Source: a virus
Length of the DNA stretch: 41,470 bases
Reading direction: 5' to 3' (one strand)
Virus record (IMG/VR): IMGVR_UViG_3300035182_001336
Location: 1 to 41,470 of that record
How positions within the stretch are numbered: position 1 is the stretch's first letter; the number at the start of each line of letters is the position of its first letter. Below are positions 1 to 9,267 of this stretch, piece by piece. A program made the translations under genes and the position numbers. The notes under the pieces are model-generated. The model was not told the DNA's origin. It did not search any database and saw only the letters and a list, made by a program, of their open reading frames with translations.

Positions 1-2680
1 CAGCGGCTTCGTCAAGCACGGTAGGCGTTAGCAGCAGCGCTGAGTCATTGGTAGAACCGTCAGCGTTGATGAACGAGCCGACAGTCATGTACTTTTGGTC
101 CACGCCCAGGGCTGCGGTGCCGTCCGCGGTCATGTTGGACTTCAGCAGCTTAACGGTGTCAAACACGCGCTTCTTCGTCTCAGGGTCAACGAGGTAGGTG
201 CCTGGGCTGAACCAGAACTTTGAAGTCGGGCTTTCAAGGGCCAGCTTGTAGTTACGACGAGTCAGCCGCCACGAGTCAAGCGAGCCGTCAGCCGCGTCGA
301 CGCGCTCAACAATCATGATCCAGCTCTTGACGGAGTCGGACACGTCATACGGCAGCGCTTCAGCGTTGGCCGAGAGCGAAGCTTCGTTGATCAGCTCGAA
401 CTTGCCCAGCAAGTTCTTCTTATAGATGGTCGGCATCATGACCGTGAACGAGTCGCGTTCCAGCTTGATGATGAAGGCGTCACCAACTACCAAGGTAGTT
501 GACTGGCCGTTCGGGATTCCGAGAACGAAGCTGATATAGCCGTTCGAGTAAGCTTCGCCTACAACGCCTGACGGCTGTAATCCGCGCTTCTTGCTGTAAA
601 CGCTGAATGTACCCACGTCAGCATCGATGATTTCGATCGTGTACACATCCTCCAAGCCGCTTTGTGAGATGTTTGCCGCCGTGAGGAAGTCAGTCGAGGT
701 CACGTTGACAGCGTTGGCCGGGTTGATGACGAGCGCCGAAGCGAACGGACGGTCGGGCACAAACTTGACGCCAAAGCGCCGCTGACGGCTGACAAAGTTT
801 TGAACGCTCGAGACCGCACCTGGCCACGGAGCTAAGCTGTACGCGCTCGATGCATAGGTAACGAGCTTCAGGGCTGAGTCATAGACCCGCTTGTCGCTGT
901 CAGCGTTGACTACGCCGAAGACGGACTGAGGCGGCGTGGTCTCAGTCAGGTCAGGGCCCAGGTAGACCAGCCGTTCAGGCTCGCCGTACCAGTGCCTGTC
1001 GAGCGCGCCCTGGATGACCGTCTTCTCTTGCAAGCCTAGGCTATAGTCCTCGATGAAAGAGACGCGCGGCCGGATGTAAGCGTCAGACAGCGGGAATGAC
1101 GACTGGCTAAAAGCGTAGCTGATTAGGTTGTAGATGCCTGGCTCTGAGAGCGCAGGTTCGAGAACCTGATCGATGAACGTCCGAGCCGATACCTTGTAGG
1201 AGGTAGCTTCAGCTCCGATGTCAAAGAAGATGCGGCCGTCATCACCGAACAGCTTGATGTTCTGGTACTTGGTGGAGGCGTCATTCCACTCGATGTACTT
1301 CGGCTGACCGGCAAAGGTCCGATTGACAGCCTTCAGCTTGAGGATAGACGGGTCTTGCAGCAGGAAGTTGTTGTAATCCTGCCCGTTGACCATGCGGTCC
1401 TGGGTGTAGAAGTTACCAGGAGCCGCTTGCTTGATATGCTCGAAGTCCTCAGAGTCGGCCGAGTTTTGCAGCGCGGCTGTCAACGAGAAGGTCAACGTGC
1501 AGGTCTCACGGCGGCCCTGCTTCGAGTTGTAGACGAAGGTAGTCGAGCTGTCAACGATGTCGGTCTTTGAGACCGTCAGGCTACCACTGGTAGACGTGCG
1601 AGTCCAGATGTTGAACGAGCCGAGCGGGATCGCAGCATAGTCGCCCGAGCCGAAGACGAGCCGGATCTGGTCACGCTCGCGCGTCTCGACCTCGAACTTC
1701 TTCTGGTTGCTGATCGTGTTGAAGGCAAGGTTCGAGCCGTTAACGGCATCTACCTGCTCCCACTCGTAGAGGATGTTGCCTGCGGTGTCGACCTCATGCA
1801 GCCACACGTCAACGTCGTTGATATTCGGCAGGTCAACGTCGATGACACGGTTCGGCTGGAGGTCGGTGAAGGTGTACGGCAGCTTCTGCAGGACGCCTTG
1901 CTTCAAGTACATCAGGAAGCCGGTCATGTCTGACGAGTCACCGTAGCCATCATCGCTGTAGACAAGCGAGAAGTGCTGATTCGGGTCAGGGCTGCGCTCG
2001 AAGACGCCGGAATCGTCCACGTCGGCAGGTACCAGCTCAAACTTGAGCTCTTGACCGTTGACGTTCACAGACAATGGCAGGGTGCCGTTCTCAAAGGAGG
2101 TGCCGTCGGCTTCAGCTTCGAGCAGGTTCAGCAGCTCATACTGCTGGATGATCATGTCATCAACCTGTGTCGACTTAAACGGCGCGCCAAGCTGAGTAGC
2201 CAGCAGGCGGTTCATGACGAGCTGGAACTGCTCACGCCACAGCGGATTGTTCGGGTCAGCCCACTTGACAACCTTGTTGGTCAGGCTATTGCCTTGCGAG
2301 TCGACCAGGTTCTCTGAGCATGCAACAGACGTCAGCTTAACAAAGCCACGCAGCGGCAGGTTACGTGACGCTGAGTAGGAGACGAGGTTGGCGAGGCGAA
2401 GGATATTCTGCTTCCGGCGGGCCGTCGGCAGCATGTTCTCATGTGCAGCCATGTCGACACGGTAAGCGTGCTGCTCGGCGACATAGGCAAACAGGTCGAT
2501 GATGGCTACCAGCTCCGAGCTGTCAATGTAGTCATTGAAGTTCTCGGGATAGTTCAGCTTCAGGTAGTCAAGCAGGGACTGCTTGACCGCATCGAAATCG
2601 TACGCGGTGAAGTTAATCTGCTCAAAAGCCTTATAGACTTTATCCCAGCTCTCAGCTGCGTACAAGAGTGTGTTAGTCAT
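1..2680 (-). CDS. 6: Baseplate wedge protein, gp6-like (3' end outside window)
   Basis: The frame is open from the ATG at 2680 to the left edge, giving at least 893 residues; T4 gp6 has 660, so this copy is long. The N-terminal region (PTARRKQNILRLANLVSYSAS, about residues 85-105) and the overall layout resemble T4-type gp6, whose dimers join the baseplate wedges and form the structural ring. It is the last gene seen of the long leftward baseplate operon and lies downstream of gp25, as expected for a wedge gene. Its ATG is 5 bases beyond the upstream TAA stop, and a TAAATA late-promoter motif overlaps that stop. The gp6 assignment rests on remembered family similarity and position; the reading frame itself is certain. 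Confidence 0.8.
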   Translation of the reverse strand, partial: MTNTLLYAAESWDKVYKAFEQINFTAYDFDAVKQSLLDYLKLNYPENFNDYIDSSELVAIIDLFAYVAEQHAYRVDMAAHENMLPTARRKQNILRLANLVSYSASRNLPLRGFVKLTSVACSENLVDSQGNSLTNKVVKWADPNNPLWREQFQLVMNRLLATQLGAPFKSTQVDDMIIQQYELLNLLEAEADGTSFENGTLPLSVNVNGQELKFELVPADVDDSGVFERSPDPNQHFSLVYSDDGYGDSSDMTGFLMYLKQGVLQKLPYTFTDLQPNRVIDVDLPNINDVDVWLHEVDTAGNILYEWEQVDAVNGSNLAFNTISNQKKFEVETRERDQIRLVFGSGDYAAIPLGSFNIWTRTSTSGSLTVSKTDIVDSSTTFVYNSKQGRRETCTLTFSLTAALQNSADSEDFEHIKQAAPGNFYTQDRMVNGQDYNNFLLQDPSILKLKAVNRTFAGQPKYIEWNDASTKYQNIKLFGDDGRIFFDIGAEATSYKVSARTFIDQVLEPALSEPGIYNLISYAFSQSSFPLSDAYIRPRVSFIEDYSLGLQEKTVIQGALDRHWYGEPERLVYLGPDLTETTPPQSVFGVVNADSDKRVYDSALKLVTYASSAYSLAPWPGAVSSVQNFVSRQRRFGVKFVPDRPFASALVINPANAVNVTSTDFLTAANISQSGLEDVYTIEIIDADVGTFSVYSKKRGLQPSGVVGEAYSNGYISFVLGIPNGQSTTLVVGDAFIIKLERDSFTVMMPTIYKKNLLGKFELINEASLSANAEALPYDVSDSVKSWIMIVERVDAADGSLDSWRLTRRNYKLALESPTSKFWFSPGTYLVDPETKKRVFDTVKLLKSNMTADGTAALGVDQKYMTVGSFINADGSTNDSALLLTPTVLDEAA

Positions 2681-2685
2681 AGGGC

Positions 2686-3456
2686 TTATTTAGTCAGGTA
2701 GGCAATTGCGTTGTCAAGCGACTCTTGCCTGCCAGTCACGGCTTCATCTTCGATGAAGATTGGGCGCTTAGGGTAGTGCTTCGTCCAGTCACGCTTAAGC
2801 AGCTCCTCATACGTCTCGCCCCAGTGGAAGATCTCTACGTTAACAAGCTGCTCGACCTTGGAGCGAGGTTGACGACCGGGAACCATCAACGAGTCCTGGT
2901 CATCAATGATGATGACGACTTTCTGGTAGAGGGTAGAGAACCGATGACCATCATCCACAGGCGCAAGGACAAACACAAACCTGTCTGTTGTTGCGCCGTC
3001 TGCGGAAACACCTTTGGTCTTGATGATGTTGCTGACAGTCTCGTAGTCAAGGTTCTCGAGGTCCTGCTGAAACTTCAAGATGCGCCGCTTTATTGGCACG
3101 ACACCTTCATCCTCCTTGACCACGGGCGGCACGTAGGAGAGGCACTTAGGCAAGCGCTTGTACTTGTCCTTCAGCACAGCCACAAGCTCCTGCACGGTCC
3201 GGAACTTCTTCTCATGCTTCGAGTCAACGAAGTAGGTGCTCGTGTCCTCCCAGCCAAACAGCGGCTTGTAGAGCTTGATCACGTCCCTGAGCCCATAGCC
3301 CTTGACCACGATGCAAAGCTTCGAGCGGTTTATAATTCCGGGTTTTGAGCTGGACTTGACTTCGGCCTCGAAGCCCTTTGCCTCGAGCTCCTTAGCGAAG
3401 CGAGACAGGGTTGTATGGGCGCTAGGGCCTGTATCGAGCAGTTCAAGTAGCTTCAT
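2686..3456 (-). CDS. MKL-family putative internal protein, two modules
   Basis: 256 residues of unknown function. The ATG at 3456 is chosen because it overlaps the stop of the gene before it (ATGA) and gives the family N-terminus MKLLELLD. A first helix/beta unit covers roughly residues 15-60. A second begins near residue 125 with ILKFQQDLENLDYETVSNII and continues into beta-rich sequence, so the protein looks like a tandem duplication of the module found singly in smaller relatives (for example 4492-4782). The leader has L-L-D, not the L-L-E seen in most members. It lies between two family members or wedge genes in the coupled operon. A role as an internal or virion-associated protein is inference. 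Confidence 0.75.
   Translation of the reverse strand: MKLLELLDTGPSAHTTLSRFAKELEAKGFEAEVKSSSKPGIINRSKLCIVVKGYGLRDVIKLYKPLFGWEDTSTYFVDSKHEKKFRTVQELVAVLKDKYKRLPKCLSYVPPVVKEDEGVVPIKRRILKFQQDLENLDYETVSNIIKTKGVSADGATTDRFVFVLAPVDDGHRFSTLYQKVVIIIDDQDSLMVPGRQPRSKVEQLVNVEIFHWGETYEELLKRDWTKHYPKRPIFIEDEAVTGRQESLDNAIAYLTK
2687..2692 (-). promoter_or_regulatory. Late promoter motif (TAAATA) before gp6
   Basis: TAAATA on the minus strand lies exactly 6 bases before the gp6 ATG and overlaps the stop codon of the gene upstream. It matches the core of the T4 late promoter TATAAATA read by gp55. The initiation point would fall at or next to the start codon. Confidence 0.5.
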
Positions 3457-4121
3457 GCTGGCATCGCCCAACGCTTAAGATTTGTTCCTGGCTTCAGCGT
3501 GACGCTGTGGATAAAGTTGGTATGCCCGGCCACTTTCTTGTGCTTGTTGCCTGGATCATCGACATACATGGCAACGCCCATGCTCATATCGTCTGGGAAA
3601 TGGTAAGCAGTCGTCCAATGGTTGTCCGACTCTTTTCTTGCGAGCAACAGGATACCGCCCTCAACATCAGTCTCTTGATGCTTAATGACGGTTGGCCCGT
3701 AGTTGTGCCGCATCACCCACTTTGACGCTTGAAGCTTTGTCTCGTAGTCCTCATCAATGAGGTACTGTTGAAATTCTAGCGCTTCTGACCGGGCGCTCTC
3801 TTTAAGCTCTTGTTGCTGCTCCACCCAGTTAGCCAATGGCTGCATCGTCATAAACTCATTTACGTCATTGCAAAATCCACGGCCGCTAGCCGCATTCGTG
3901 TCCCAATAAAACATCGCGACGGTTATCTTGTTGTCGATGCATAAGGCCATGTTAGACAGCGGCTGACCTACATCCTTATCGTTGACCTCTTTCCAATAGC
4001 CTTGCGTTGGGTCAATCTTGACGATTCGAATGTCACTCTCAGGCAAGAGCTCGACGAGTTCTTGCTGAGCCTTTAGGATGGCTGACCGATCAGTTTCTTC
4101 AAGCAGTGACTGCAGCTTCAT
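3453..4121 (-). CDS. MKL-family putative internal protein, two modules
   Basis: 222 residues, beginning MKLQSLLEETD. The start overlaps the gp25 stop codon (ATGA). A helix with ILKAQQELVELLPESD (residues about 14-29) is followed by beta-rich sequence. A second copy starts near residue 115 (EALEFQQYLIDEDYE). The leader carries L-L-E at residues 6-8, which fits the (L/I)-x-E site cut by T4-type prohead proteases, so residues 1-8 may be a removable capsid-targeting peptide. I recognise no enzyme motif. It is coupled at both ends (ATGA) to gp25 and to the paralogue downstream. Confidence 0.75.
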   Translation of the reverse strand: MKLQSLLEETDRSAILKAQQELVELLPESDIRIVKIDPTQGYWKEVNDKDVGQPLSNMALCIDNKITVAMFYWDTNAASGRGFCNDVNEFMTMQPLANWVEQQQELKESARSEALEFQQYLIDEDYETKLQASKWVMRHNYGPTVIKHQETDVEGGILLLARKESDNHWTTAYHFPDDMSMGVAMYVDDPGNKHKKVAGHTNFIHSVTLKPGTNLKRWAMPA

Positions 4122-4495
4122 CGCGAACCCACCTCGATCCTCAAGTCCTTAGTGACATTGAACTCGATGTATTGGATCTTAGCCACGCAGATAAGCCGGT
4201 GGTTGTCCATGTCCGAGATGATGTCGCACTCTTGCAGCCGCACGCGGGGGTCACCGTTGATGACCTTCAGCACGTCCTCCTTCAAGATGTCCGCGGTGAC
4301 GGTGTCGTTCGGCTCGAAGACCAGTAACGGGATGCGCGTGCCGAAGTCAGGCTGCATGATTCGCTCACCCTTGACGGTGAACAACTCGTTGAAGAGGTCC
4401 TCTTGGATCAGCTCGACGTTGTAGAGGGTGAAGCCTTTGCCGACATTCTCGTAGCCTTTGGTGCTGAACCCACGGTAGAACTTGTACTGGCTCAT
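4118..4495 (-). CDS. 25: Baseplate wedge protein gp25
   Basis: 125 residues, close to T4 gp25 (132). It has the GPW/gp25 fold pattern, including RIMQPDFGTRIPLLVFEPND (about residues 45-64), the conserved core that meets the sheath and gp6 in T4-type baseplates. The protein is a wedge component and is thought to nucleate sheath assembly. It is coupled by ATGA to the small MKL-family genes on each side, an arrangement in which accessory genes are threaded between structural ones. The gp25 call is one of the firmest in the operon. Confidence 0.9.
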   Translation of the reverse strand: MSQYKFYRGFSTKGYENVGKGFTLYNVELIQEDLFNELFTVKGERIMQPDFGTRIPLLVFEPNDTVTADILKEDVLKVINGDPRVRLQECDIISDMDNHRLICVAKIQYIEFNVTKDLRIEVGSR

Positions 4496-4782
4496 AAGTT
4501 ATGCCCATGTGCGTAGTCAGCAAACTCTTGGCCGCTGTAAAAATAGACCGAGTGGAAGCTTCGAGTACGGTCATCGATGACGTTTCTAACGATGCATTCT
4601 CGCTCGTTGTACTTGAAGGCGTATAGCAGCATAGGAGCCCGCTCATCCCTGCTCACAGAGAGCTTGAACTTGTTGCCACCTAGGTGCTTGACATCAACCT
4701 CCCACCCAAGGTCAATCAGCTCCTGCTGAAATTTCAGCACGAAGGTACGGCGTTCATCTTCAAAGATGGCTACGAGCTTCAT
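4492..4782 (-). CDS. MKL-family putative internal protein, single module
   Basis: 96 residues, beginning MKLVAIFEDE. The helix FVLKFQQELIDLGWEVDVKH is followed by short beta-like strands, so this is a minimal single-module member. The leader ends I-F-E, which still fits (L/I)-x-E. The ATG overlaps the spike stop codon (ATGA), and the gene's own stop overlaps the gp25 start. Its function is unknown. Confidence 0.75.
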   Translation of the reverse strand: MKLVAIFEDERRTFVLKFQQELIDLGWEVDVKHLGGNKFKLSVSRDERAPMLLYAFKYNERECIVRNVIDDRTRSFHSVYFYSGQEFADYAHGHNL

Positions 4783-6290
4783 CCAATGTATTTAAAATTG
4801 CGAGGCTCGTTCTTAGCAAAGGCTGAGTCCTCATCACGCACCCATGACTCATGCTCAGGCTTGACCATGCCGCCTGCTTTGCCCTGCTGAGGCATCTCGC
4901 CCATGTACGGCACAGAGAGGACTTTATGACCGCTGTAAGCGCTGGACGAGCTCGCACCGCCTGTAACCACGATGGTAGAGTTATTGTCGGTGTCCTTGAG
5001 GTTCATGCTCGCACCGCTTTGCCAGTTGACGCTCGGGAACGCCAGGTTGACACTTGGGCCCTGCAAGTTGACGGAACCCGAAGACTTGACGTTGAAGCCC
5101 TCGCTGCCGCGCACCGTTAGCAACGTGCCTTGCTGGCTCACCGACTGGACCTTGCCGGCTGAATCAAGCTCGATGTTGCTCGTACCCGACCCGCCCTTCT
5201 CAGGCCAACGATAGATCACGTCGAGCGGGTTGCTTGTCTGGACAGTCTCAGCTCCGAGAGCGCCCGCTTGAGGGCCGTTGAAGGTCTTTAGCTTGAGGTC
5301 ACGGCTTGCAGCGATCAACACGTCGGCGTTTGTAGACTTTAATGTCACATCGCACTTGGCGGTCACGTGAACCGAGCGCTCCTCGCTCTTGATGTGGACG
5401 CGCTTGTTCGCGACGATGTTGATGTTCTCGTCGGAGTACAAGTTGAGGTCATTCTTGGCTCGAATGCTGACCTTCGAGTCGGAGTAGACGTAGATCTTGC
5501 CGTTACCTTCGTCGAGCTCGATGTAGTTCTTACCTTCAGCCGTCGAGATGTAGATCCGCTCATTAGTGTCGTCGAGGATGATTTGAGAGCCGTTAGTGGT
5601 TTTCAGCCTGATACGGCAATGCTCATCTACGTCCGACATCACGAACATGTGCCGGCCAGGCGAGGTTAGCGAGACGGCCTGTGAGTCAGCTTTAGCTGGC
5701 TCGAGAGGCTTAGGCGCATAGCCGTTGTCCGTAGGCTTGTTGTTGTTCTTGTTAGATGGGTGGCTGACAGATCGCTCATAGCCGCCTCGCGTTTTGAAGT
5801 GGGTTGACCCCTTCCACAAGCCTGCCTTCTGAAGCTTCTCTTGCGCGTGCGGGAAGTCCTTTTGCGGGTAGACACCCGATTCGTCAATCTCAGACGTAAC
5901 GCCGTCAATGCCTGCAGGCAAGGTCCGGTTGTGCTCAGGAATGTAGACGCAACCGACCCAAAACCGGTTGTCAGGGTTGCCGTCAATGCAACCGACCAGC
6001 ACCTGGGCGCTGTTCTTCGGGATCGCCCAGAAGCCGTAGGCTGAGATGCCTGGTAGGGTCTCCCCCTCTGGCCCCACAGCAAAGTTGGCTGTCACGCCGC
6101 CGAACGGCGACACGTATGTAGCCCAAGGCAAGTCAGCGACATTAAAGCTGTTTGCGTCATAGGCGGGCACGTAAATTTGCAGCCGTCCTTGCTGAGCAGG
6201 GTCAGCGTTATTCTTGACAATGCCTAAGGTCATGCCGTACTGCTTGCCGTAGCCCGGAATGCCTGAGGCGCCGTGGTTGATCTCTTTCAT
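4779..6290 (-). CDS. 5: Baseplate hub/central spike, gp5-like, without lysozyme domain
   Basis: 503 residues. The N-terminal part (about 1-130) resembles the OB-fold of gp5/VgrG proteins, with LGIVKNNADPAQQGRLQIYVP near residue 23. Residues about 210-340 show the repeated short beta-strand pattern (for example GSQIILDDTNERIYISTAEG) of the trimeric spike beta-helix. T4 gp5 has a lysozyme domain between these parts; I see no such domain here, and a GH19 domain occurs instead in the tape measure at 22885-25887. The last 60 residues are a serine- and glycine-rich tail of unknown role. The ATG at 6290 overlaps the stop of the upstream hub gene (ATGA). Confidence 0.8.
   Translation of the reverse strand: MKEINHGASGIPGYGKQYGMTLGIVKNNADPAQQGRLQIYVPAYDANSFNVADLPWATYVSPFGGVTANFAVGPEGETLPGISAYGFWAIPKNSAQVLVGCIDGNPDNRFWVGCVYIPEHNRTLPAGIDGVTSEIDESGVYPQKDFPHAQEKLQKAGLWKGSTHFKTRGGYERSVSHPSNKNNNKPTDNGYAPKPLEPAKADSQAVSLTSPGRHMFVMSDVDEHCRIRLKTTNGSQIILDDTNERIYISTAEGKNYIELDEGNGKIYVYSDSKVSIRAKNDLNLYSDENINIVANKRVHIKSEERSVHVTAKCDVTLKSTNADVLIAASRDLKLKTFNGPQAGALGAETVQTSNPLDVIYRWPEKGGSGTSNIELDSAGKVQSVSQQGTLLTVRGSEGFNVKSSGSVNLQGPSVNLAFPSVNWQSGASMNLKDTDNNSTIVVTGGASSSSAYSGHKVLSVPYMGEMPQQGKAGGMVKPEHESWVRDEDSAFAKNEPRNFKYIG
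4789..4794 (-). promoter_or_regulatory. Possible late promoter motif inside spike 3' end
   Basis: TAAATA on the minus strand is 6 bases before the ATG at 4782, the same spacing as at gp6. It lies within the spike's final codons, so it may be chance. Confidence 0.3.
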
Positions 6291-7942
6291 TTGTTCTCTG
6301 CTTCAGGAACCGCTGCCACCGTCAAATGCTGCTTGAACTGTCCGCCTGAGAAGACATTTTCAACCGTGATGACTTTGTAGTAGTTGGTGTAGTAAAATTG
6401 GCGCTTGCCACCCGGTGCTCGAGGGTCCAACATCCAGATGTTAACCTTGACCCACACGTTCTTTCCACCGTACAGGTCGCCGACTACGCTGCCGTCCGGA
6501 TAGTAAGCCGTACAGTCAAGGAGGTCAAGGTTACCTCGAATCTCAAACTGCTGTTGGAACGAGATCGAGGTTTGGAAGTCGCCGATGGCGTCGGACGCGA
6601 GCCGATAAGACGGCGTGGCGCTATAAGGCGCATTTGTGTAGCCGATTCGGTCATTAGCCGTGACACGGGGCGGCATCCGTACATCATTCTTTTGAAAGCC
6701 AAGAGTCGAGCGTTGGACTTCGACTGTGGTGCCGTTCTGCGTCGTGTCATCTGTAACGATGCTCTCGCTGTAAACACGAGGCCGATCCTTGGGCATGTTC
6801 GCGCTCTGGTTGAACGTGTAGTCAAAGCCGCTTTCAATCTTGACGGGAGTCCACGCTCCTACATTTTGGAACTTGACCTCGTATGAGGTGATGTCGACAT
6901 TTTTGCCGGCTTCAGCAAAGTAGTAGTCAAACACCCACGACTTCTGCATGCCACCCTTGTTGACAGCGATGTGATAGTGGATCAGCACCTGGTCATCCTT
7001 GTAAACGACACGAGGCTGAATCAACGGGATGAAGATGTTCGGATGGCCCTCCTTTTGGAGGCCTGGCTTTGATTCGCCGATCTTCTGCTGTAGCTTGGGA
7101 GAGGCTTGCAGGATCTTTTGGATAAAGGAGCCAATCTGCAGCTGAGGGTTCGAGGTAAACTGGCTCTTCTCACCCGGCGCATTTGAGTTCTTGTTAAGCG
7201 TCTCGATCGCACCCTTGATATCCGGGTCCCATGTGATCTTGTAGACGAGCGGGCGGCCTTGATCCGTGGTGCCTTCGGTCTTATAGATCTGGCCGTAGCC
7301 CTCATTGAGCCTCTTCTCGAGATTGCTCAATGCCTCCTCAACCGTGCCTGCGCTAAAGGAGACAGCGCGCTTCGTGTAAGCGTAGTTCATCGCCGCGCCG
7401 GAGAACGGGTCATCTGTCAAGCCTAGCGTCGCTGCCGTCGTAAAGGTCAGGCCATACTTGCCACCCATCTCTGAGAAGGTAGCCGTTACATTGGGCTGCA
7501 TGACCATGGGAATCAGCTTAGCCGTGATAGTCTCGATCGTGTTGTCAACCTTTCGACCGACAAAGAAGATCTTTAGCACGAACTTCAAGCTGTCAGTGGC
7601 AGCGGCTGTTACCTGATAGTTACTGCGCATTGCGCTCAGCTTCTCGATGAAGGAGAACCCGCCTGGCTCAGTGACTGTCATTGATAGCGCGCCGTAAGGG
7701 ATCAGCATTTCGGTCTTAGCCGAAGCCTCAGACTGTGCTACAAAGTGCACGTCGTCAATTGACTGATGAGCGTCCTTTCGCGTGTTAATCAGCAACGTGC
7801 CGTTAGGCGTGAAGCTGTCGGTGGACTTGTTCTCATCCTTCGTGGTTAGGTCCTGCAGCTTATCCCAGCTGGGATGAGCATGCAGCTCGAAGTGGTAGGT
7901 GTACGTGACGTACACATCGAGCGGATTAGCCGGCACTGACAT
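6287..7942 (-). CDS. Large baseplate hub protein, possibly gp27-like
   Basis: 551 residues, without a recognised catalytic motif. Position is the main evidence: it lies between a gp53-like wedge gene and the gp5-like spike, where the hub protein that carries the spike (gp27 in T4) would be expected. The centre contains a segment starting near residue 330 (VLIHYHIAVNKGG, then FDYYF) that I associate with large structural proteins of T4-like phages, and the C-terminus is beta-rich. T4 gp27 is much shorter (391), so an enlarged hub or an unrelated virion protein is also possible. The start at 7942 overlaps the stop of gp53 (TAATG). Confidence 0.6.
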   Translation of the reverse strand: MSVPANPLDVYVTYTYHFELHAHPSWDKLQDLTTKDENKSTDSFTPNGTLLINTRKDAHQSIDDVHFVAQSEASAKTEMLIPYGALSMTVTEPGGFSFIEKLSAMRSNYQVTAAATDSLKFVLKIFFVGRKVDNTIETITAKLIPMVMQPNVTATFSEMGGKYGLTFTTAATLGLTDDPFSGAAMNYAYTKRAVSFSAGTVEEALSNLEKRLNEGYGQIYKTEGTTDQGRPLVYKITWDPDIKGAIETLNKNSNAPGEKSQFTSNPQLQIGSFIQKILQASPKLQQKIGESKPGLQKEGHPNIFIPLIQPRVVYKDDQVLIHYHIAVNKGGMQKSWVFDYYFAEAGKNVDITSYEVKFQNVGAWTPVKIESGFDYTFNQSANMPKDRPRVYSESIVTDDTTQNGTTVEVQRSTLGFQKNDVRMPPRVTANDRIGYTNAPYSATPSYRLASDAIGDFQTSISFQQQFEIRGNLDLLDCTAYYPDGSVVGDLYGGKNVWVKVNIWMLDPRAPGGKRQFYYTNYYKVITVENVFSGGQFKQHLTVAAVPEAENK

Positions 7943-8307
7943 TAGATGCTTCCCACCGCTGTTGTAGGCACGCCGCCGACCTTGGTGACGCCGAAGGCTG
8001 AAGTAACCTTGTCCTTTGACGGCATGAGCAACATATAACCCGTCACCAACTCAAGCGGGTCGAGGATATCATTGTACTGCATGATGAGCCAGCTTAAACG
8101 TGTATCGCCGTAGAAGGCAAAGGCGAGCAGGTCAGGCCGCCCGACATACTTCTCTTCGAGCACGTAGATGACGTCCGAGAGGTCATGGGCGTTGTCGACT
8201 CTCTCCCACCACTCGACAAAGCGAGCCGAGACCTCCGTCACGCCGCCGCGGGTATAGCGGCCGTTGCGTTGGTTGTATGTCGAGTCCTTGACGGTATAGT
8301 CAGCCAT
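7942..8307 (-). CDS. 53: Baseplate wedge protein, gp53-like
   Basis: 121 residues. The core RPDLLAFAFYGDTRLSWLIM, followed by QYNDILDPLELVTG (about residues 57-92), matches the gp53-type pattern in which the protein names a poorly occupied baseplate position and ends in a short LysM-like strand. T4 gp53 is longer (196). It directly abuts the upstream stop (TAA then ATG) and overlaps the next start, so it belongs to the coupled wedge/hub operon. It is probably a wedge or hub-connecting component. Confidence 0.65.
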   Translation of the reverse strand: MADYTVKDSTYNQRNGRYTRGGVTEVSARFVEWWERVDNAHDLSDVIYVLEEKYVGRPDLLAFAFYGDTRLSWLIMQYNDILDPLELVTGYMLLMPSKDKVTSAFGVTKVGGVPTTAVGSI

Positions 8308-9267
8308 TTAATCTCCTACGGGGCCGGGCGGCACCAGGGGCGTGTCACGGCCGAAGGCTGATGTCGAGCTAGGTTGTGTGACGGTTGACACGCTTTTGGT
8401 GACGGTCTTGCCTACTTCGCTAACCGCTACGTTGGCGCCTGACACGAAGATGTTCTTCAGCACCGGAGGCAAGCTGTTTGTAATCGCCCTGACCGCGGGA
8501 CTATTTAGGGCGGCTGTTCCCAGCGTCCGAGCGATCGTGCCGGCGATCACGCCTGGCACTGTGACCTTGCCACCCCCTAAAGCCGACATCACGGAGGTAA
8601 TGTTGCTCGCGCTAGGAAGAGAGGTCCGCAGCGGATCAGTTCGACCGTAGCCGTTGCCCGTAAGCTCGAACGAGCTTGAGCTCTCATTCTGGCTCTTGGA
8701 GAACTCGCCTTCGCCGCCCAAGCTAAGGCGCCAGGCCCCAGCTGTCACCTCTGCTGCCGAGTACACCTCCTCAACGGTTACGTCAAGCTGGCCGATGATT
8801 GGCATCGGCTGCTCTCCAGTGAAGATGTAGTCAACCTCCTCAGGGAAGTTCCAGCCGTACTGACGGAGGACGACGCGCCGCCCGTCAATGTTGTCATTGC
8901 GGTAGCCATAGATTGTCAGGATCGGCGGCGTGGCGCCCGTGCCCCCAAAGTCAGGCAGGATCCAACGGCGGATCAGGTCAAGGTTACGCGCATTCTGTGT
9001 CGCCTCATCCGTGGTTCGCGAGATGAGCTTGCCTGTGATGGCAAAGGTCCGGCTCGAGGTCTGCTTGTAGCTAACCAAGGCCGTGGGCAGGTGGATGATG
9101 CCGTAGCCTTCATAGCCAGCTTGCCGTGACTCAGACAGCGGCGCGCTAGCTTCAAACACCACGTCGCCGCCGGGGCCGGACAAGCGGATCTTGTAGTCAG
9201 GCAGGTTGGAGCGCTTGCCGGTAATAACTACCGGCTCTTCATTTTCGGTGATGATGTCGTCGTCCAT
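8308..9267 (-). CDS. Probable baseplate tail-tube cap protein (gp48/gp54-like)
   Basis: 319 residues. I chose ATG 9267 over a TTG one codon earlier: it has a strong AGGAGAGG site just upstream and shares one base with the previous stop (TGATG). The middle holds beta-rich sequence typical of tube-cap and tube-initiator proteins (PMPIIGQLDVTVEEVYSA, about residues 155-172). The C-terminal third is rich in Ala, Gly, Ser and Val and looks helical or extended. In T4, gp48 and gp54 close the baseplate hub and start the tail tube. The assignment is inferred from position and sequence character, not from a diagnostic motif. Confidence 0.5.
   Translation of the reverse strand: MDDDIITENEEPVVITGKRSNLPDYKIRLSGPGGDVVFEASAPLSESRQAGYEGYGIIHLPTALVSYKQTSSRTFAITGKLISRTTDEATQNARNLDLIRRWILPDFGGTGATPPILTIYGYRNDNIDGRRVVLRQYGWNFPEEVDYIFTGEQPMPIIGQLDVTVEEVYSAAEVTAGAWRLSLGGEGEFSKSQNESSSSFELTGNGYGRTDPLRTSLPSASNITSVMSALGGGKVTVPGVIAGTIARTLGTAALNSPAVRAITNSLPPVLKNIFVSGANVAVSEVGKTVTKSVSTVTQPSSTSAFGRDTPLVPPGPVGD

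Noticed and set aside
2725-3348. Plus-strand open frame of 207 codons
   Set aside because: Antisense to an ATGA-coupled gene with a family signature on the minus strand.
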